Part shown: positions 1 through 7,843 of the stretch, one piece after another | Position numbering within the stretch: the stretch's first letter is position 1 | Layout of the letters: every line of letters begins with the position of its first letter | Source of the DNA: JAGNXB01 sp964471595 | Lineage (GTDB): Bacteria; Bacteroidota; Bacteroidia; Chitinophagales; Saprospiraceae | Length of the DNA: 18,177 nucleotides | Assembly: GCA_964471595.1 (NCBI GenBank) | Contig: CAYYGN010000042.1 | Span: forward strand, 1-18,177 | Direction: 5' to 3' | The notes under the pieces: generated by a model | Told to the model about the DNA's origin: nothing | What the model saw: only the letters and a program-made list of their open reading frames with translations | Database searches by the model: none | Translations under genes and position numbers: made by a program

Positions 1-684
1 GCCACCGACATCATGATGGCCGGCAAAGTGGCTGTAGTGGCTGGTTATGGCGATGTGGGCAAAGGGTCGGCCGCGTCCCTCCGCGGGGCAGGCTGCCGGG
101 TGATAGTCACCGAAATCGACCCGATCTGTGCCCTCCAGGCGGCCATGGATGGTTTCGAAGTCCGGAAAATGGTCCAAGCTGTGCCAAGGGCCGACATCAT
201 TATCACCGCGACCGGCAACAAAAACGTCGTTACCGGCGAACATTTCCGGATCATGCGGGACAAAACCATCGTGGCCAACATTGGCCATTTTGACAATGAG
301 ATCGACATCGCCTGGCTCAATACCCACTACGGCCAAACCAAAGTGGAGATCAAGCCGCAGGTGGACAAATACACGGTGGACGGCAAGGATGTCATCATCC
401 TGGCCGAAGGCCGGCTCGTGAATCTCGGATGTGCCACCGGACATCCCAGTTTTGTCATGAGCAACTCCTTCACCAACCAGACCCTTGCCCAATTGGAGTT
501 GTGGCAACATCACGATCGCTATGAAAATCGCGTGTACACCCTGCCCAAACACCTCGACGAACGGGTGGCCCGCCTGCACCTGGCCAAGATTGGCGTCGAA
601 CTCGACGAACTGACTTCCGAACAGGCGACCTATATCGGGGTCAATGCCGAAGGGCCTTACAAGCCGGATTATTACCGGTATTGA
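1..684 (+). CDS. ahcY: Adenosylhomocysteinase (S-adenosylhomocysteine hydrolase), C-terminal part
   Basis: This cytoplasmic enzyme hydrolyses S-adenosylhomocysteine to adenosine and homocysteine with bound NAD, clearing the product of SAM-dependent methylation. The reading frame is open from the first base, so the gene starts before the window. The 227 visible residues correspond to roughly the last half of a family usually about 430-470 residues long. Visible hallmarks are the NAD-binding loop GYGDVGKG (visible residues 15-22), TEIDP with the acidic residue that binds the NAD ribose (E38), the GHFDNEID stretch, and the canonical C-terminus ending KPDYYRY, which in the family reaches into the neighbouring subunit's NAD site. 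The stop is TGA at 682-684. Nothing in the visible part looks damaged. metF about 2.7 kb downstream serves the same methyl cycle but is not in the same operon. Confidence 0.97.
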   Translation, partial: ATDIMMAGKVAVVAGYGDVGKGSAASLRGAGCRVIVTEIDPICALQAAMDGFEVRKMVQAVPRADIIITATGNKNVVTGEHFRIMRDKTIVANIGHFDNEIDIAWLNTHYGQTKVEIKPQVDKYTVDGKDVIILAEGRLVNLGCATGHPSFVMSNSFTNQTLAQLELWQHHDRYENRVYTLPKHLDERVARLHLAKIGVELDELTSEQATYIGVNAEGPYKPDYYRY

Positions 685-770
685 CCGGCCATCCAATGTT
701 ACGGCAATATTAATTTTTGCTCTGGCGCCCTGCAGGAGGGTTCCGGCGGTGTGGTTTCCTGGGCGTGCGG

Positions 771-778
771 TATCTTTG
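771..778 (+). promoter_or_regulatory. Putative -7 promoter element for the DUF47-pit pair
   Basis: TATCTTTG matches the Bacteroidota -7 consensus TAnnTTTG and lies 25 bases before the ATG at 804, so a transcript would have a leader of about 15-20 bases. I see no convincing TTG/TTTG -33 element 19-20 bases upstream. The assignment rests on the motif and its position only. Confidence 0.45.
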
Positions 779-803
779 GCGCCCTGGGAAAACCGTAACC
801 GCC

Positions 804-1451
804 ATGAGCCTGGACAGCTTTATCCAATTCATGATCCCCAAGGATCGCAAATTTCATCAGTTGTTTGTCCGGGCAGCCGAAAATGTCAAAGCGGCAGCGA
901 CTTTACTGCTCCGGATTGCCGAGATGGATCCCGGCCCCGAACGGGAAAAACTCATCGCCGAGGTCGATGATCTGGAAAACGAAGGCGACCACATCACCCA
1001 CTCCATTTTCCTGGAGTTGAATTCCAATTTCATCACGCCGTTTGACCGGGGCGATATCCATGAATTGGCCAAATGTCTGGACGATGTGATTGATCACATC
1101 AACCTGTCGGCCTATGCTCTCAACATGTACAACATTGCCACTCCCCCGCCGGAGTATCTGCCCCTGGCCCGCAACATCGCCGAATCCTCGGATCTGATCC
1201 TCCAGGCGGTGACCTTGCTCAATCACAGAAAGAGCACCAAAGCCATCCAGGACCTTTGCGTGAAAATCAACAAACTGGAGAATGAGGCGGACGGTTATTT
1301 TGTCAACGGCATGTCCCGCCTTTTCCGCGAGGAGAAAGATGCCATCAATCTCATACGTCAGAAAGAAACCCTCATTGCCCTCGAATTGGCCACAGACATG
1401 GCCGAGGATGTCGCCAATGTGCTGGACAGCATCACGATGAAAATCGCCTGA
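804..1451 (+). CDS. DUF47 / PhoU-like Pit accessory protein
   Basis: This 215-residue, all-helical cytoplasmic protein belongs to the DUF47 (TIGR00153, PhoU-like) family, whose members are usually encoded next to Pit phosphate transporters and are thought to modulate them. The two related helical halves carry the metal-binding-type acidic signatures of PhoU-like proteins: DDLENEGDHITH in the first half and KINKLENEADGYF in the second. No signal peptide or membrane segment is visible. The frame stays open upstream to a TTG at 717, but the ATG at 804 (MSLDSFIQF) matches the normal N-terminus and lies just after a -7 promoter motif, so I chose it. The stop TGA at 1449-1451 is followed after one base by the transporter's ATG at 1453, which indicates translational coupling. 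Confidence 0.93.
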   Translation: MSLDSFIQFMIPKDRKFHQLFVRAAENVKAAATLLLRIAEMDPGPEREKLIAEVDDLENEGDHITHSIFLELNSNFITPFDRGDIHELAKCLDDVIDHINLSAYALNMYNIATPPPEYLPLARNIAESSDLILQAVTLLNHRKSTKAIQDLCVKINKLENEADGYFVNGMSRLFREEKDAINLIRQKETLIALELATDMAEDVANVLDSITMKIA

Positions 1452-1452
1452 C

Positions 1453-2170
1453 ATGAGCGTGCTCGTCGTGTCCATTATCCTGCTGGCTCTGGCCTACGAT
1501 TTCCTCAACGGAATGAATGACGCGGCCAATTCGATTGCCACCGTCGTATCCACCAAGGTCCTTTCTCCATTCGCTGCGGTAGCCTGGGCGGCCTTTTTCA
1601 ATTTTGCGGCCATGTTCATCTTCGGCACGCATGTGGCCGATACCATCGGCAAAACCCTGCGACCGGAACTCGCCACCCAATACCTCGTTTTGGCCAGCCT
1701 TTCCGGTGCCATGATCTGGGTGTGGNNNNNNNNNNNNNNNNNNNNNNNNNNNNNNNNNNNNNNNNNNNNNNNNNNNNNNNNNNNNNNNNNNNNNNNNNNN
1801 NNNNNNNNNNNNNNNNNNNNNNNNNTGGGTAGTGGTCTTGTGCTATTCGGCCATTAGTCTCGGTACATTACTGGGGGGCTGGAAGGTCATCAAAACCGTG
1901 GGTATCGACCTGACCGATTTGCGTCCGCCCAGTGGGTTCAGCGCCGAAACGGCCGGTGCCATTACCCTGTTCGGCACCGGATTCGCGGGGATTCCGGCCA
2001 GTACCACCCATACGGTGACCGGTGCGATCATGGGGGTAGGGGTGACCGGCGGGGTCAATTCCGTCAAATGGGGGGTGGCCCGCAAAATCATTTGGGCCTG
2101 GGTACTTACCATTCCCGCCTCCGCCCTGATGGGCGCGCTGATCTATGCCCTGATTTCCCTGTTCCTCTGA
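1453..2170 (+). CDS. pit: Inorganic phosphate transporter, Pit family (interrupted by an assembly gap)
   Basis: This is an inner-membrane, cation-coupled low-affinity phosphate permease of the PiT family. The N-terminal 91 codons (1453-1725) carry the first half of the PiT signature, with the conserved NGMNDAANSIATVVSTKVL. The C-terminal part (1826-2170) carries the second repeat signature, including GGWKVIKT, ETAGAITLFGTGFAGIPASTTHTVTGAIMG (read here in two pieces around GFAGIP) and a final hydrophobic helix. The middle of the protein is lost in 100 N. The two halves are in different frames as written because 100 is not a multiple of three. I read this as a placeholder gap, not a frameshift. 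By comparison with the family from memory, roughly 120-130 residues should be missing. It is coupled to the DUF47 gene one base upstream, and a hairpin terminator follows. Confidence 0.93.
1726..1825. other. Assembly gap (100 N) inside pit
   Basis: Exactly 100 N, the conventional placeholder for a scaffold gap of unknown size. Both flanks encode parts of one PiT permease in phases that require the real gap length to be a multiple of three. Confidence 0.98.
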
Positions 2171-2192
2171 TCGGTTGAGCCCCTAAAAAGTT

Positions 2193-2214
2193 GCCCCACA
2201 GCTTTCTGCGGGGC
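2193..2214 (+). terminator. Hairpin terminator after pit
   Basis: GCCCCACAG, loop CTTT, then CTGCGGGGC form a 9-bp stem with one A/C mismatch. It starts 22 bases after the pit stop and is preceded by an A-run (ctaaaaag). The T-tract downstream is weak (ctctt), so it may be only moderately efficient. Confidence 0.65.
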
Positions 2215-2439
2215 ACTCTTAGCTTAACCAACAATTATCAGAAAAAACGGATACTTCGTAAAGAGGGATAATTTCCTTTTCGGCCATCATCCAAAAACTC
2301 CTAACCAATAGATACCCGGTTCATGGAATTCGTTGCCCGAAAAGGGAAAATTTGTGAAAATTTTTTATGGGCCATCCGGAAAGCATTGATCTCCTTGCAC
2401 AACCATCCTGTCCGTTTCTGGTTTGGGTAAGTAAAAGCG

Positions 2440-3348
2440 ATGTCCATCCTGCTTCTTGCCGGCGGCACCGGTTTGATAGGCACCCGGTTTCTGCAGTCCC
2501 ATTCTTCCCGGTTTGACGAAATCCGGATCCTCAGCCGCAACCCCGGCCCGCATCCGATGGGCAAGACCTACCGTTGGGATCCGAAACACGGCAATTACGA
2601 CCCGGAGGCGTTCCACGATGTGGACGCGGTCATCAATCTGGCGGGGGCGGGCATAGCCGACAAGCCATGGACCAAAGCCTATCGCGAAAAAATTCTCCAA
2701 AGCAGACTGGACAGCATAGCGACCCTCCGTAATGCGCTACAGGCTACCGGTACGCGACCTTCGATAATCCTGTCCATTTCGGGCACGGGGTTTTACGGAA
2801 ACCGCGGGGATGAGTGGGTGGACGAATCGTCGGACCCCGGCTCGACCGAAAGTTTCCTTACCGCTACAACCATCGCCTGGGAAGCCGCCGCCCGCGAGTT
2901 GGCCGCAGATGGCCATCCCCTGGCCCTGGTGCGGCTTGGCATCCTGCTCAGCCGCAAAGGCGGAGCTCTCCCCAAACTGCTGATGCCTTTGCGATTCCGC
3001 ATTTCCGGATATTTCGGGAGCGGACAACAGTACGTCCCCTGGATACATGAAGCGGATGCCCTGGATCTCATGGCATGGATACTGGAAGGGCGGCATGCGG
3101 GCCTCTGGAATGCCGTAGCCCCCCATCCGGTGACCAGTAGGAAGATGGGATTTGCTCTGGCGCGGGCTGCCAATGGCCTCTTGACAATACCAGTGCCTGC
3201 CTGGGTACTGAAGGTTTTTTTGGGAGCCATGAGCGAAACCGTACTGACGGGAGCCCGTGTGCGCGCCGACAAAGTCATGGAGGCGGGTTTTGCATTCCGG
3301 TATCCCTATCTGGAGCTGGCGCTCGATGATCTGATGAAGTCCGAATGA
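2440..3348 (+). CDS. TIGR01777 family NAD(P)-dependent epimerase-like protein
   Basis: This 302-residue member of the extended SDR superfamily (TIGR01777, YfcH/SulA-like) has a C-terminal DUF1731 domain. The Rossmann glycine motif GGTGLIG is at residues 8-14, followed by LSRNP and the family-typical VINLAGAGIADKPWT. SISGTGFYG, with the catalytic-type Tyr, and LRLGILLSR-like VRLGILLSRKGGALPK follow. The C-terminal segment (MSETVLTGARVRADKVMEAGF) matches DUF1731. The substrate and cellular role of the family are not settled. Some members affect cell division or plastid division in other organisms. The ATG at 2440 is the first in frame and directly begins the Rossmann strand. It is preceded by an AT-rich region of about 220 bases that holds no other gene I can see. 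Confidence 0.92.
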   Translation: MSILLLAGGTGLIGTRFLQSHSSRFDEIRILSRNPGPHPMGKTYRWDPKHGNYDPEAFHDVDAVINLAGAGIADKPWTKAYREKILQSRLDSIATLRNALQATGTRPSIILSISGTGFYGNRGDEWVDESSDPGSTESFLTATTIAWEAAARELAADGHPLALVRLGILLSRKGGALPKLLMPLRFRISGYFGSGQQYVPWIHEADALDLMAWILEGRHAGLWNAVAPHPVTSRKMGFALARAANGLLTIPVPAWVLKVFLGAMSETVLTGARVRADKVMEAGFAFRYPYLELALDDLMKSE

Positions 3349-3399
3349 GACCTTGAAGACCGGTTGATGGGGGACCTGCGGCCGGAACCCGCCAGTGCC

Positions 3400-3407
3400 T
3401 ACCTTTG
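3400..3407 (+). promoter_or_regulatory. Putative -7 promoter element for metF, giving an almost leaderless mRNA
   Basis: TACCTTTG fits TAnnTTTG exactly and ends five bases before the metF ATG at 3413. Transcription would start at or within a few bases of the start codon. No clear -33 TTG is present at the expected 19-20 base spacing. Confidence 0.5.
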
Positions 3408-3412
3408 CGGCC

Positions 3413-4369
3413 ATGAAGGTGACCGACTATCTGGCACAGGCCGGGGACAGGACGCTGGTGTCCTTTGAGATCCTGCCTCCGCTCAAAGGGGGAGGCATGG
3501 ATGCGATTTTCCGCATCCTGGACCCTCTCATGGACTTCAAACCGCCGTTCATTGATGTCACCTATCACCGGGAGGAGTTCCTGTATGTCAAGCGCGAATC
3601 GGGTTATTACGAGAAGGTTTCCATCCGGAAACGGCCGGGAACAGTGGGGATCTGTGCCTCCATCATGCATCATTACGGGGTGGATGCCGTGCCGCATCTC
3701 ATTTGCGGGGGATTCACCCGGGAAGAGACCGAAAACGCCCTCATTGACTTGAACTTTCTCAAAGTCCAGAATGTGCTCGCCCTGCGCGGGGATTCCCGCC
3801 GGTTCGAAGACCGGTTCAATCCTGAGGAGGGAGGCCATGCATTTGCCATAGACCTGGTGCGCCAGATCTCGGACATGAACAACGGCCGTTATCTGGACGA
3901 GAACATCCGCGATGGTCAGAAGACGGATTTCTGCATCGGCATCGCCGGGTATCCGGAGAAGCACATCGAGGCGCCCAATATGGAGACCGACATCCAGTGG
4001 ACCAAAGCCAAGATCGAAGCCGGTGCCCATTTCATTGTCACGCAAATGTTCTACGACAACCGCAAATATTTTGACTATGTGGCCCGATGCCGGGCGGCCG
4101 GCATTACCGTGCCCATCATTCCCGGCTTGAAGCCGTTGACCCGGATGTATCAACTGAATGCCATTCCCCGCAAGTTCTTTGTCCACCTGCCGGAGGAACT
4201 CATTCGTGAAGCTTCGGCTTGCACAACCGACAAAGCCCTCGCCGAACTCGGAGTTGCCTGGTGTGTGGCCCAATCCAGAGAGCTCCGTGACCATGGCGTG
4301 CCCTGTATGCACTATTACACCATGGGGGATGCAGACACGACCCGCCGCGTGGTCGAACAGTTGTTTTAA
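3413..4369 (+). CDS. metF: 5,10-methylenetetrahydrofolate reductase
   Basis: This cytoplasmic flavoprotein reduces 5,10-methylene-THF to 5-methyl-THF, the methyl donor for methionine synthesis. The 318-residue length is normal for the bacterial enzyme without a regulatory domain. Visible family features include VSFEILPPLKG near the N-terminus (with the catalytic-type Glu), IDVTYH, the VLALRGD motif (FAD and folate pocket), FCIGIAGYPEKH, and GAHFIVTQMFYDN with the conserved QMFYD. I chose the ATG at 3413 over an in-frame GTG at 3395, because the -7 promoter motif lies between them and the ATG gives the normal N-terminus. It lies 64 bases after the TIGR01777 gene. It works with AhcY (encoded at the left edge) in the methyl cycle. 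Confidence 0.95.
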   Translation: MKVTDYLAQAGDRTLVSFEILPPLKGGGMDAIFRILDPLMDFKPPFIDVTYHREEFLYVKRESGYYEKVSIRKRPGTVGICASIMHHYGVDAVPHLICGGFTREETENALIDLNFLKVQNVLALRGDSRRFEDRFNPEEGGHAFAIDLVRQISDMNNGRYLDENIRDGQKTDFCIGIAGYPEKHIEAPNMETDIQWTKAKIEAGAHFIVTQMFYDNRKYFDYVARCRAAGITVPIIPGLKPLTRMYQLNAIPRKFFVHLPEELIREASACTTDKALAELGVAWCVAQSRELRDHGVPCMHYYTMGDADTTRRVVEQLF

Positions 4370-4419
4370 CCCTTCTTCCGGAACCTTAAATCGCCCCTTT
4401 GTAAATTTACCTGAAAAGC

Positions 4420-5700
4420 ATGTCCTCTTTCTCACCCGCTCTCCAATCCTGGGTCCCGTGTTCTCCGGATTCCGATTTTCCCATACAAAATCTTCCCTTC
4501 GGCATTTGCCGGCGACCGGGTGAAGACCAGGCATTTGCCGCCTCCATCATCGGCGAAAGGGTCATCGACCTGGCCGTCCTCCACGAGATCGGGGCTTTTG
4601 AGGGAATTCCCCTGCCGCCGTCGATTTTTCTGCATGATCAACTCAACCCTTTCATCGCCCTGGGAAAGAGTATCGGTCGCACGGTGCGCGAGCGGCTCAC
4701 CGATATCCTGCGGGAAGGAACGACGCATGAAGGCATCAAAGGGGCGGCCACCCGCTGGTTGATCCCTGTCCGGGAAGTCCAGCATCTGCTCCCGGTGCAA
4801 ATAGGCGATTACACCGATTTTTATTCCAGTCTGGATCACGCCACCAATGTGGGCAAGATGTTCAGGGATCCCGAGAATGCCCTGTTGCCCAACTGGAAAC
4901 ACCTTCCTGTCGGTTATCACGGCAGGGCTTCCAGCATTCAGGTGTCCGGACACGCCTTTCACCGGCCCAAGGGCCAGCTCAAGCCGGAAGAAGGTCCGCC
5001 AGTTTTCGGGCCCACCCGTTTGTTGGATTTTGAATTGGAAATGGCATTCGTCACCGGAAAGGAAACCGCTCCGGGTGACTGCATCCCCACTGCCCAGGCC
5101 GAAGAAGCCATTTTCGGGCTCTCCCTGTTCAACGACTGGTCGGCGAGGGACATTCAAAAGTGGGAGTACGTACCTCTCGGACCTTTTTTGGCCAAGAATT
5201 TTGCCTCCACCCTCTCCCCCTGGCTGGTGACTCTGGAAGCGCTGGAGCCGTTTCGGGTGTCCGGCCCGGTACAGGACCCTCCGGTGCTGCCTTATCTGCG
5301 GCAGGAAGGCGCCCACCATTTCGACATTCATCTCGAGGTGGCGATCCAGCCTCAGGGCGGGGAGCCTTTCACGGTCTGTCGTTCCAATCTTCGTCACATG
5401 TACTGGAGCATGCCCCAGCAGTTGGCCCATCACACGATCAACGGATGCAATATCCGCGTAGGCGATTTGTATGCAAGTGGGACCATCAGTGGACCGGATC
5501 CCGGCAGTTTTGGTTCCATGTTGGAGCTGAGTTGGAAAGGGACCCGTGAGGTGCCATTGGGCGATGGTCAGTCCCGCAGGTTTGTCCAGGATGGAGATAC
5601 CGTCATCCTGCGCGGGTACGGGACCAGGGATGGAGTCAGGATCGGATTCGGCGAATGTGTCGCCACTGTACTTCCCGCCAGAGAAGACGCATGCGGCTGA
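4420..5700 (+). CDS. fahA: Fumarylacetoacetase
   Basis: This cytoplasmic enzyme performs the last step of tyrosine/homogentisate degradation, hydrolysing fumarylacetoacetate to fumarate and acetoacetate. The 426-residue protein has the FAH N-terminal domain (DSDFPIQNLPFG, residues about 18-29) and then the catalytic C-terminal domain. DYTDFYSSLDHATNVG starts at residue 130 and includes the predicted catalytic histidine H140. LPVGYHGRASS, LLDFELEMAF with the metal-binding acidic residues, NDWSARDIQKWEYVPLGPFLAK, INGCNIRVGDLYASGTISGP and GSMLELSWKGT all follow in family order. No other tyrosine-catabolism gene is in the window. The start ATG at 4420 lies 50 bases after metF. The end overlaps the start of the next gene by 10 bases. 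Confidence 0.96.
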   Translation: MSSFSPALQSWVPCSPDSDFPIQNLPFGICRRPGEDQAFAASIIGERVIDLAVLHEIGAFEGIPLPPSIFLHDQLNPFIALGKSIGRTVRERLTDILREGTTHEGIKGAATRWLIPVREVQHLLPVQIGDYTDFYSSLDHATNVGKMFRDPENALLPNWKHLPVGYHGRASSIQVSGHAFHRPKGQLKPEEGPPVFGPTRLLDFELEMAFVTGKETAPGDCIPTAQAEEAIFGLSLFNDWSARDIQKWEYVPLGPFLAKNFASTLSPWLVTLEALEPFRVSGPVQDPPVLPYLRQEGAHHFDIHLEVAIQPQGGEPFTVCRSNLRHMYWSMPQQLAHHTINGCNIRVGDLYASGTISGPDPGSFGSMLELSWKGTREVPLGDGQSRRFVQDGDTVILRGYGTRDGVRIGFGECVATVLPAREDACG

Positions 5701-7112
5701 TCCTTGGATTCCTGGCAGTCATGGGGGCGGGAGTATTGTCCGGCCAGTCCCTGATCGGCACCACCGCCGACCGGCTCCTGGGTAATCCCGCACTTCGGGG
5801 TGCCCAGATAGGCATTTCCGTCTTGGATATCAAGACAGGTAACATGGTCTTCGAGCACCAGGGCAACGTGGCGCTGATTCCCGCCTCCAACATGAAATTG
5901 CTGACCACGGGGGCGGCCTGGAAGCTGCTGGGGCCTTCTTGGAGATATCCCACCGTTTTGGGTTTGTACGGCGAAGTGCGGGATTCCGTTTTGTACGGTG
6001 AGGTACGGATCACCGGTAGCGGCGATCCCGGCCTGGGAAGCGGCAGGTATGATCCGGCCAGCGAGGCGGATTCCCTGCTGGCCCGATGGACGAGGCTGTT
6101 GGCAGCGTCCGGGATTCGCGCTATTCAGGGGCGGTTCCGCGTGGTTCCGCGACGATTTCCGGGTTCGGCTGTGGCAACCACCTGGGAATGGAGTGATTTG
6201 GGTAGCTGTTATGGACAGGGGCAATGGCCGGTCAACTGGAAGGAAAATTGCCTGCGGGCTTCCCTTCAACGTCAGTCAGGAGGATGGGTGCTTGTGCAGG
6301 ATAGCCTCAGGATTCCCTATACTATTGTGCACGAGTTGACGACAGGAGGCAGCCGGGAGCCGACCTACAGCCGCGTCGTCCCTGAATCCCCGACCATCGT
6401 GATCGGCGCCCCCTCCGATCTTCCCCTTCCTGTAGCAATACGCGTGGCCGATCCCGACCCTGCCGTTACGTTGGAGCGGGATGTTCGGGCTGCCTTCCAG
6501 GCGGGTGGAATTGTCTGGACGGAAGCCGGGACAGACGGCGATTCGCTGGAGCTGTGGAAGTCGGACACTGTTTGGTCGCTGCCGCTGAAGGATTGGATAC
6601 CGGCCATCAATGCCGATAGCCGGAATTTGCATGCCGAATGCCTATTGCGCGCCATGGGGGGTGCCCGAAAAGGCATGCCCACTCCGGAAGGCGGGATTCG
6701 TGTCCTGCGCGAATGGTTGCAGGACATGGACCTGGGACATCATCCGGTTGCCATGTACGACGGCAGTGGCATGAGCAGGCACAACGGGCTGACCACCCGG
6801 TTTTTGGCGGAATTGCTGGCCGGGATGGCCCGTCGCGGGGAGGAATACGCGGAATGGCGGCAAACCCTGGCCCGTCCGGGACAGCCGGGTACGTTGGGCT
6901 CCGCATTGACCGACCGGCATCTGCGGGGCAAGGTGTGGGCCAAGTCCGGCTCCCTCAACCGGGTCCGGGGGCTGAGCGGGTATCTGGAGACCAGGAAGGG
7001 CGATCTCCTCGCGTTCAGCATTATCGTCAATCAATTTGCCGGTCAACCTTCCGAGTTTTATGCGATTTGCCAGCAGTTGTTGCTGGCCCTGCAGACCTAC
7101 CAGCAGGAATAG
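5691..7112 (+). CDS. dacB: D-alanyl-D-alanine carboxypeptidase/endopeptidase, PBP4 type (peptidase S13)
   Basis: This secreted penicillin-binding protein trims or cleaves peptidoglycan cross-links in the periplasm. The 473-residue product begins with a signal peptide (MRLILGFLAVMGAGVLSGQS, the last residues near the cleavage site). The three active-site motifs are visible: SxxK in PASNMK (S66, K69), the second motif region DGSGMSRHN (residues 357-365), and KSG at 418-420 in place of the usual KTG. The large insertion between motifs 1 and 2 is typical of the S13 family. The ATG at 5691 lies inside the last four codons of the fumarylacetoacetase gene, in another frame. I chose it because it gives a proper signal peptide, whereas the longer open frame does not. 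A metabolic gene coupled to a cell-wall gene is an odd pairing. Confidence 0.93.
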   Translation: MRLILGFLAVMGAGVLSGQSLIGTTADRLLGNPALRGAQIGISVLDIKTGNMVFEHQGNVALIPASNMKLLTTGAAWKLLGPSWRYPTVLGLYGEVRDSVLYGEVRITGSGDPGLGSGRYDPASEADSLLARWTRLLAASGIRAIQGRFRVVPRRFPGSAVATTWEWSDLGSCYGQGQWPVNWKENCLRASLQRQSGGWVLVQDSLRIPYTIVHELTTGGSREPTYSRVVPESPTIVIGAPSDLPLPVAIRVADPDPAVTLERDVRAAFQAGGIVWTEAGTDGDSLELWKSDTVWSLPLKDWIPAINADSRNLHAECLLRAMGGARKGMPTPEGGIRVLREWLQDMDLGHHPVAMYDGSGMSRHNGLTTRFLAELLAGMARRGEEYAEWRQTLARPGQPGTLGSALTDRHLRGKVWAKSGSLNRVRGLSGYLETRKGDLLAFSIIVNQFAGQPSEFYAICQQLLLALQTYQQE

Positions 7113-7116
7113 GAGG
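7111..7116 (+). promoter_or_regulatory. Strong Shine-Dalgarno sequence before the methyltransferase lipoprotein
   Basis: AGGAGG overlaps the dacB stop codon and stands four bases before the ATG at 7121. It decides that start over the much longer upstream open frame. Such strong sites are not seen before most other genes in this window. Confidence 0.6.
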
Positions 7117-7120
7117 CAGA

Positions 7121-7843
7121 ATGGCCAAACCCGCTATCTTCGCCGGCATGTTCCGGCTCCTGCTTTGTGCCGCCATTTTCATGATGTATCCTGCTTGCCA
7201 GCCGGACAAACCGGATCCGGCTTCTCCTTCCGGTACGGAGTCCGGGAGCGGAAATTTCGAAGGCTTGGTGGATGATTACGAAAGCAAGGAGCGGGATGGC
7301 TGGCAAAAGCCCGATGTCATCCTGAAGGCACTGGGTGACCTGACGGGCAAAACAGTCGTGGACCTTGGGGCGGGATCGGGATATTTCAGCTTCCGTTTGC
7401 TACCCCGGGCCGGGAGGGTCATCGCGCTGGAGATTGATACCCGATTCATTGATTATCTTGAAAAGAAAGCCCGGCGCCTTCCCGACAGTTTGCGGAGCCG
7501 GCTCGATATCCGGCTGGCCACGCCGGCCGATCCCCATTTGCATGAGGGTGAAGCGGATGTCGTCCTCGTCGTCAACACCTATATCTACATGCAGGACCGG
7601 GTGGCGTATTTCCGTCAACTCCGGACACGGATGAAGCCGGGAGGGCAATTGATGGTGGTGGATTTTCACAAAAAGCCGCTCCGGCTGGGGCCGCCTTTGG
7701 AGGTCAAACTGGCTGCGCATACAGTGACCGGGGAGCTGATCGCTGCCGGTTACGAGGAGGTCACGGCCGACCATCACACCCTTCCTTTTCAATACCTGAT
7801 CACCGCTCGTCGTCCGGTGGCAATCGAGGTCAGCGTTCGATAA
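7121..7843 (+). CDS. Predicted lipoprotein with class I SAM-dependent methyltransferase fold
   Basis: The 240-residue protein starts with a short hydrophobic signal (residues 10-22) ending in YPAC, which looks like a lipobox with Cys26 as the lipidated residue. A Pro/Ser/Gly-rich linker follows. The rest is a Rossmann-type methyltransferase: motif I VVDLGAGSG at 79-87, an acidic residue ending strand 2 (ALEID, E104), ADVVLVVNTY as the motif IV/post-motif region, and MKPGGQLMVVDFHKK as a later strand. Its substrate cannot be told from sequence. The combination implies a cell-envelope location, where no SAM supply is known, so either the signal is not used or the protein has another role. The ATG at 7121 is set by the adjacent AGGAGG. 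The gene follows dacB by 8 bases and its end overlaps purA on the other strand. Confidence 0.85.
   Translation: MAKPAIFAGMFRLLLCAAIFMMYPACQPDKPDPASPSGTESGSGNFEGLVDDYESKERDGWQKPDVILKALGDLTGKTVVDLGAGSGYFSFRLLPRAGRVIALEIDTRFIDYLEKKARRLPDSLRSRLDIRLATPADPHLHEGEADVVLVVNTYIYMQDRVAYFRQLRTRMKPGGQLMVVDFHKKPLRLGPPLEVKLAAHTVTGELIAAGYEEVTADHHTLPFQYLITARRPVAIEVSVR

Noticed and set aside
717..803. N-terminal extension of the DUF47 protein from a TTG at 717
   Set aside because: The extra residues (Trp/Arg/Gly-rich) do not fit the family, and a -7 promoter motif lies inside the segment.
1726..1825. Frameshifted pit pseudogene
   Set aside because: The frame change coincides with a 100-N placeholder and both flanks are intact, so a real frameshift is not supported.
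3275..4534. Long minus-strand open frame of 419 codons opposite metF
   Set aside because: It lies fully antisense to clearly identified metF and fahA sequence, has no recognisable domain, and such antisense frames are common in GC-rich genes.
4432..5433. Minus-strand open frame of 333 codons opposite fumarylacetoacetase
   Set aside because: It is a shadow of a gene whose family motifs are unambiguous on the plus strand.
5655..5690. Longer N-terminus for DacB
   Set aside because: It would place extra residues ahead of a well-formed signal peptide; the ATG at 5691 is better.
6638..7120. Long upstream extension of the methyltransferase reading frame inside dacB
   Set aside because: It is out of frame with dacB and has no family similarity that I recognise. 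AGGAGG plus a signal peptide fix the start at 7121.
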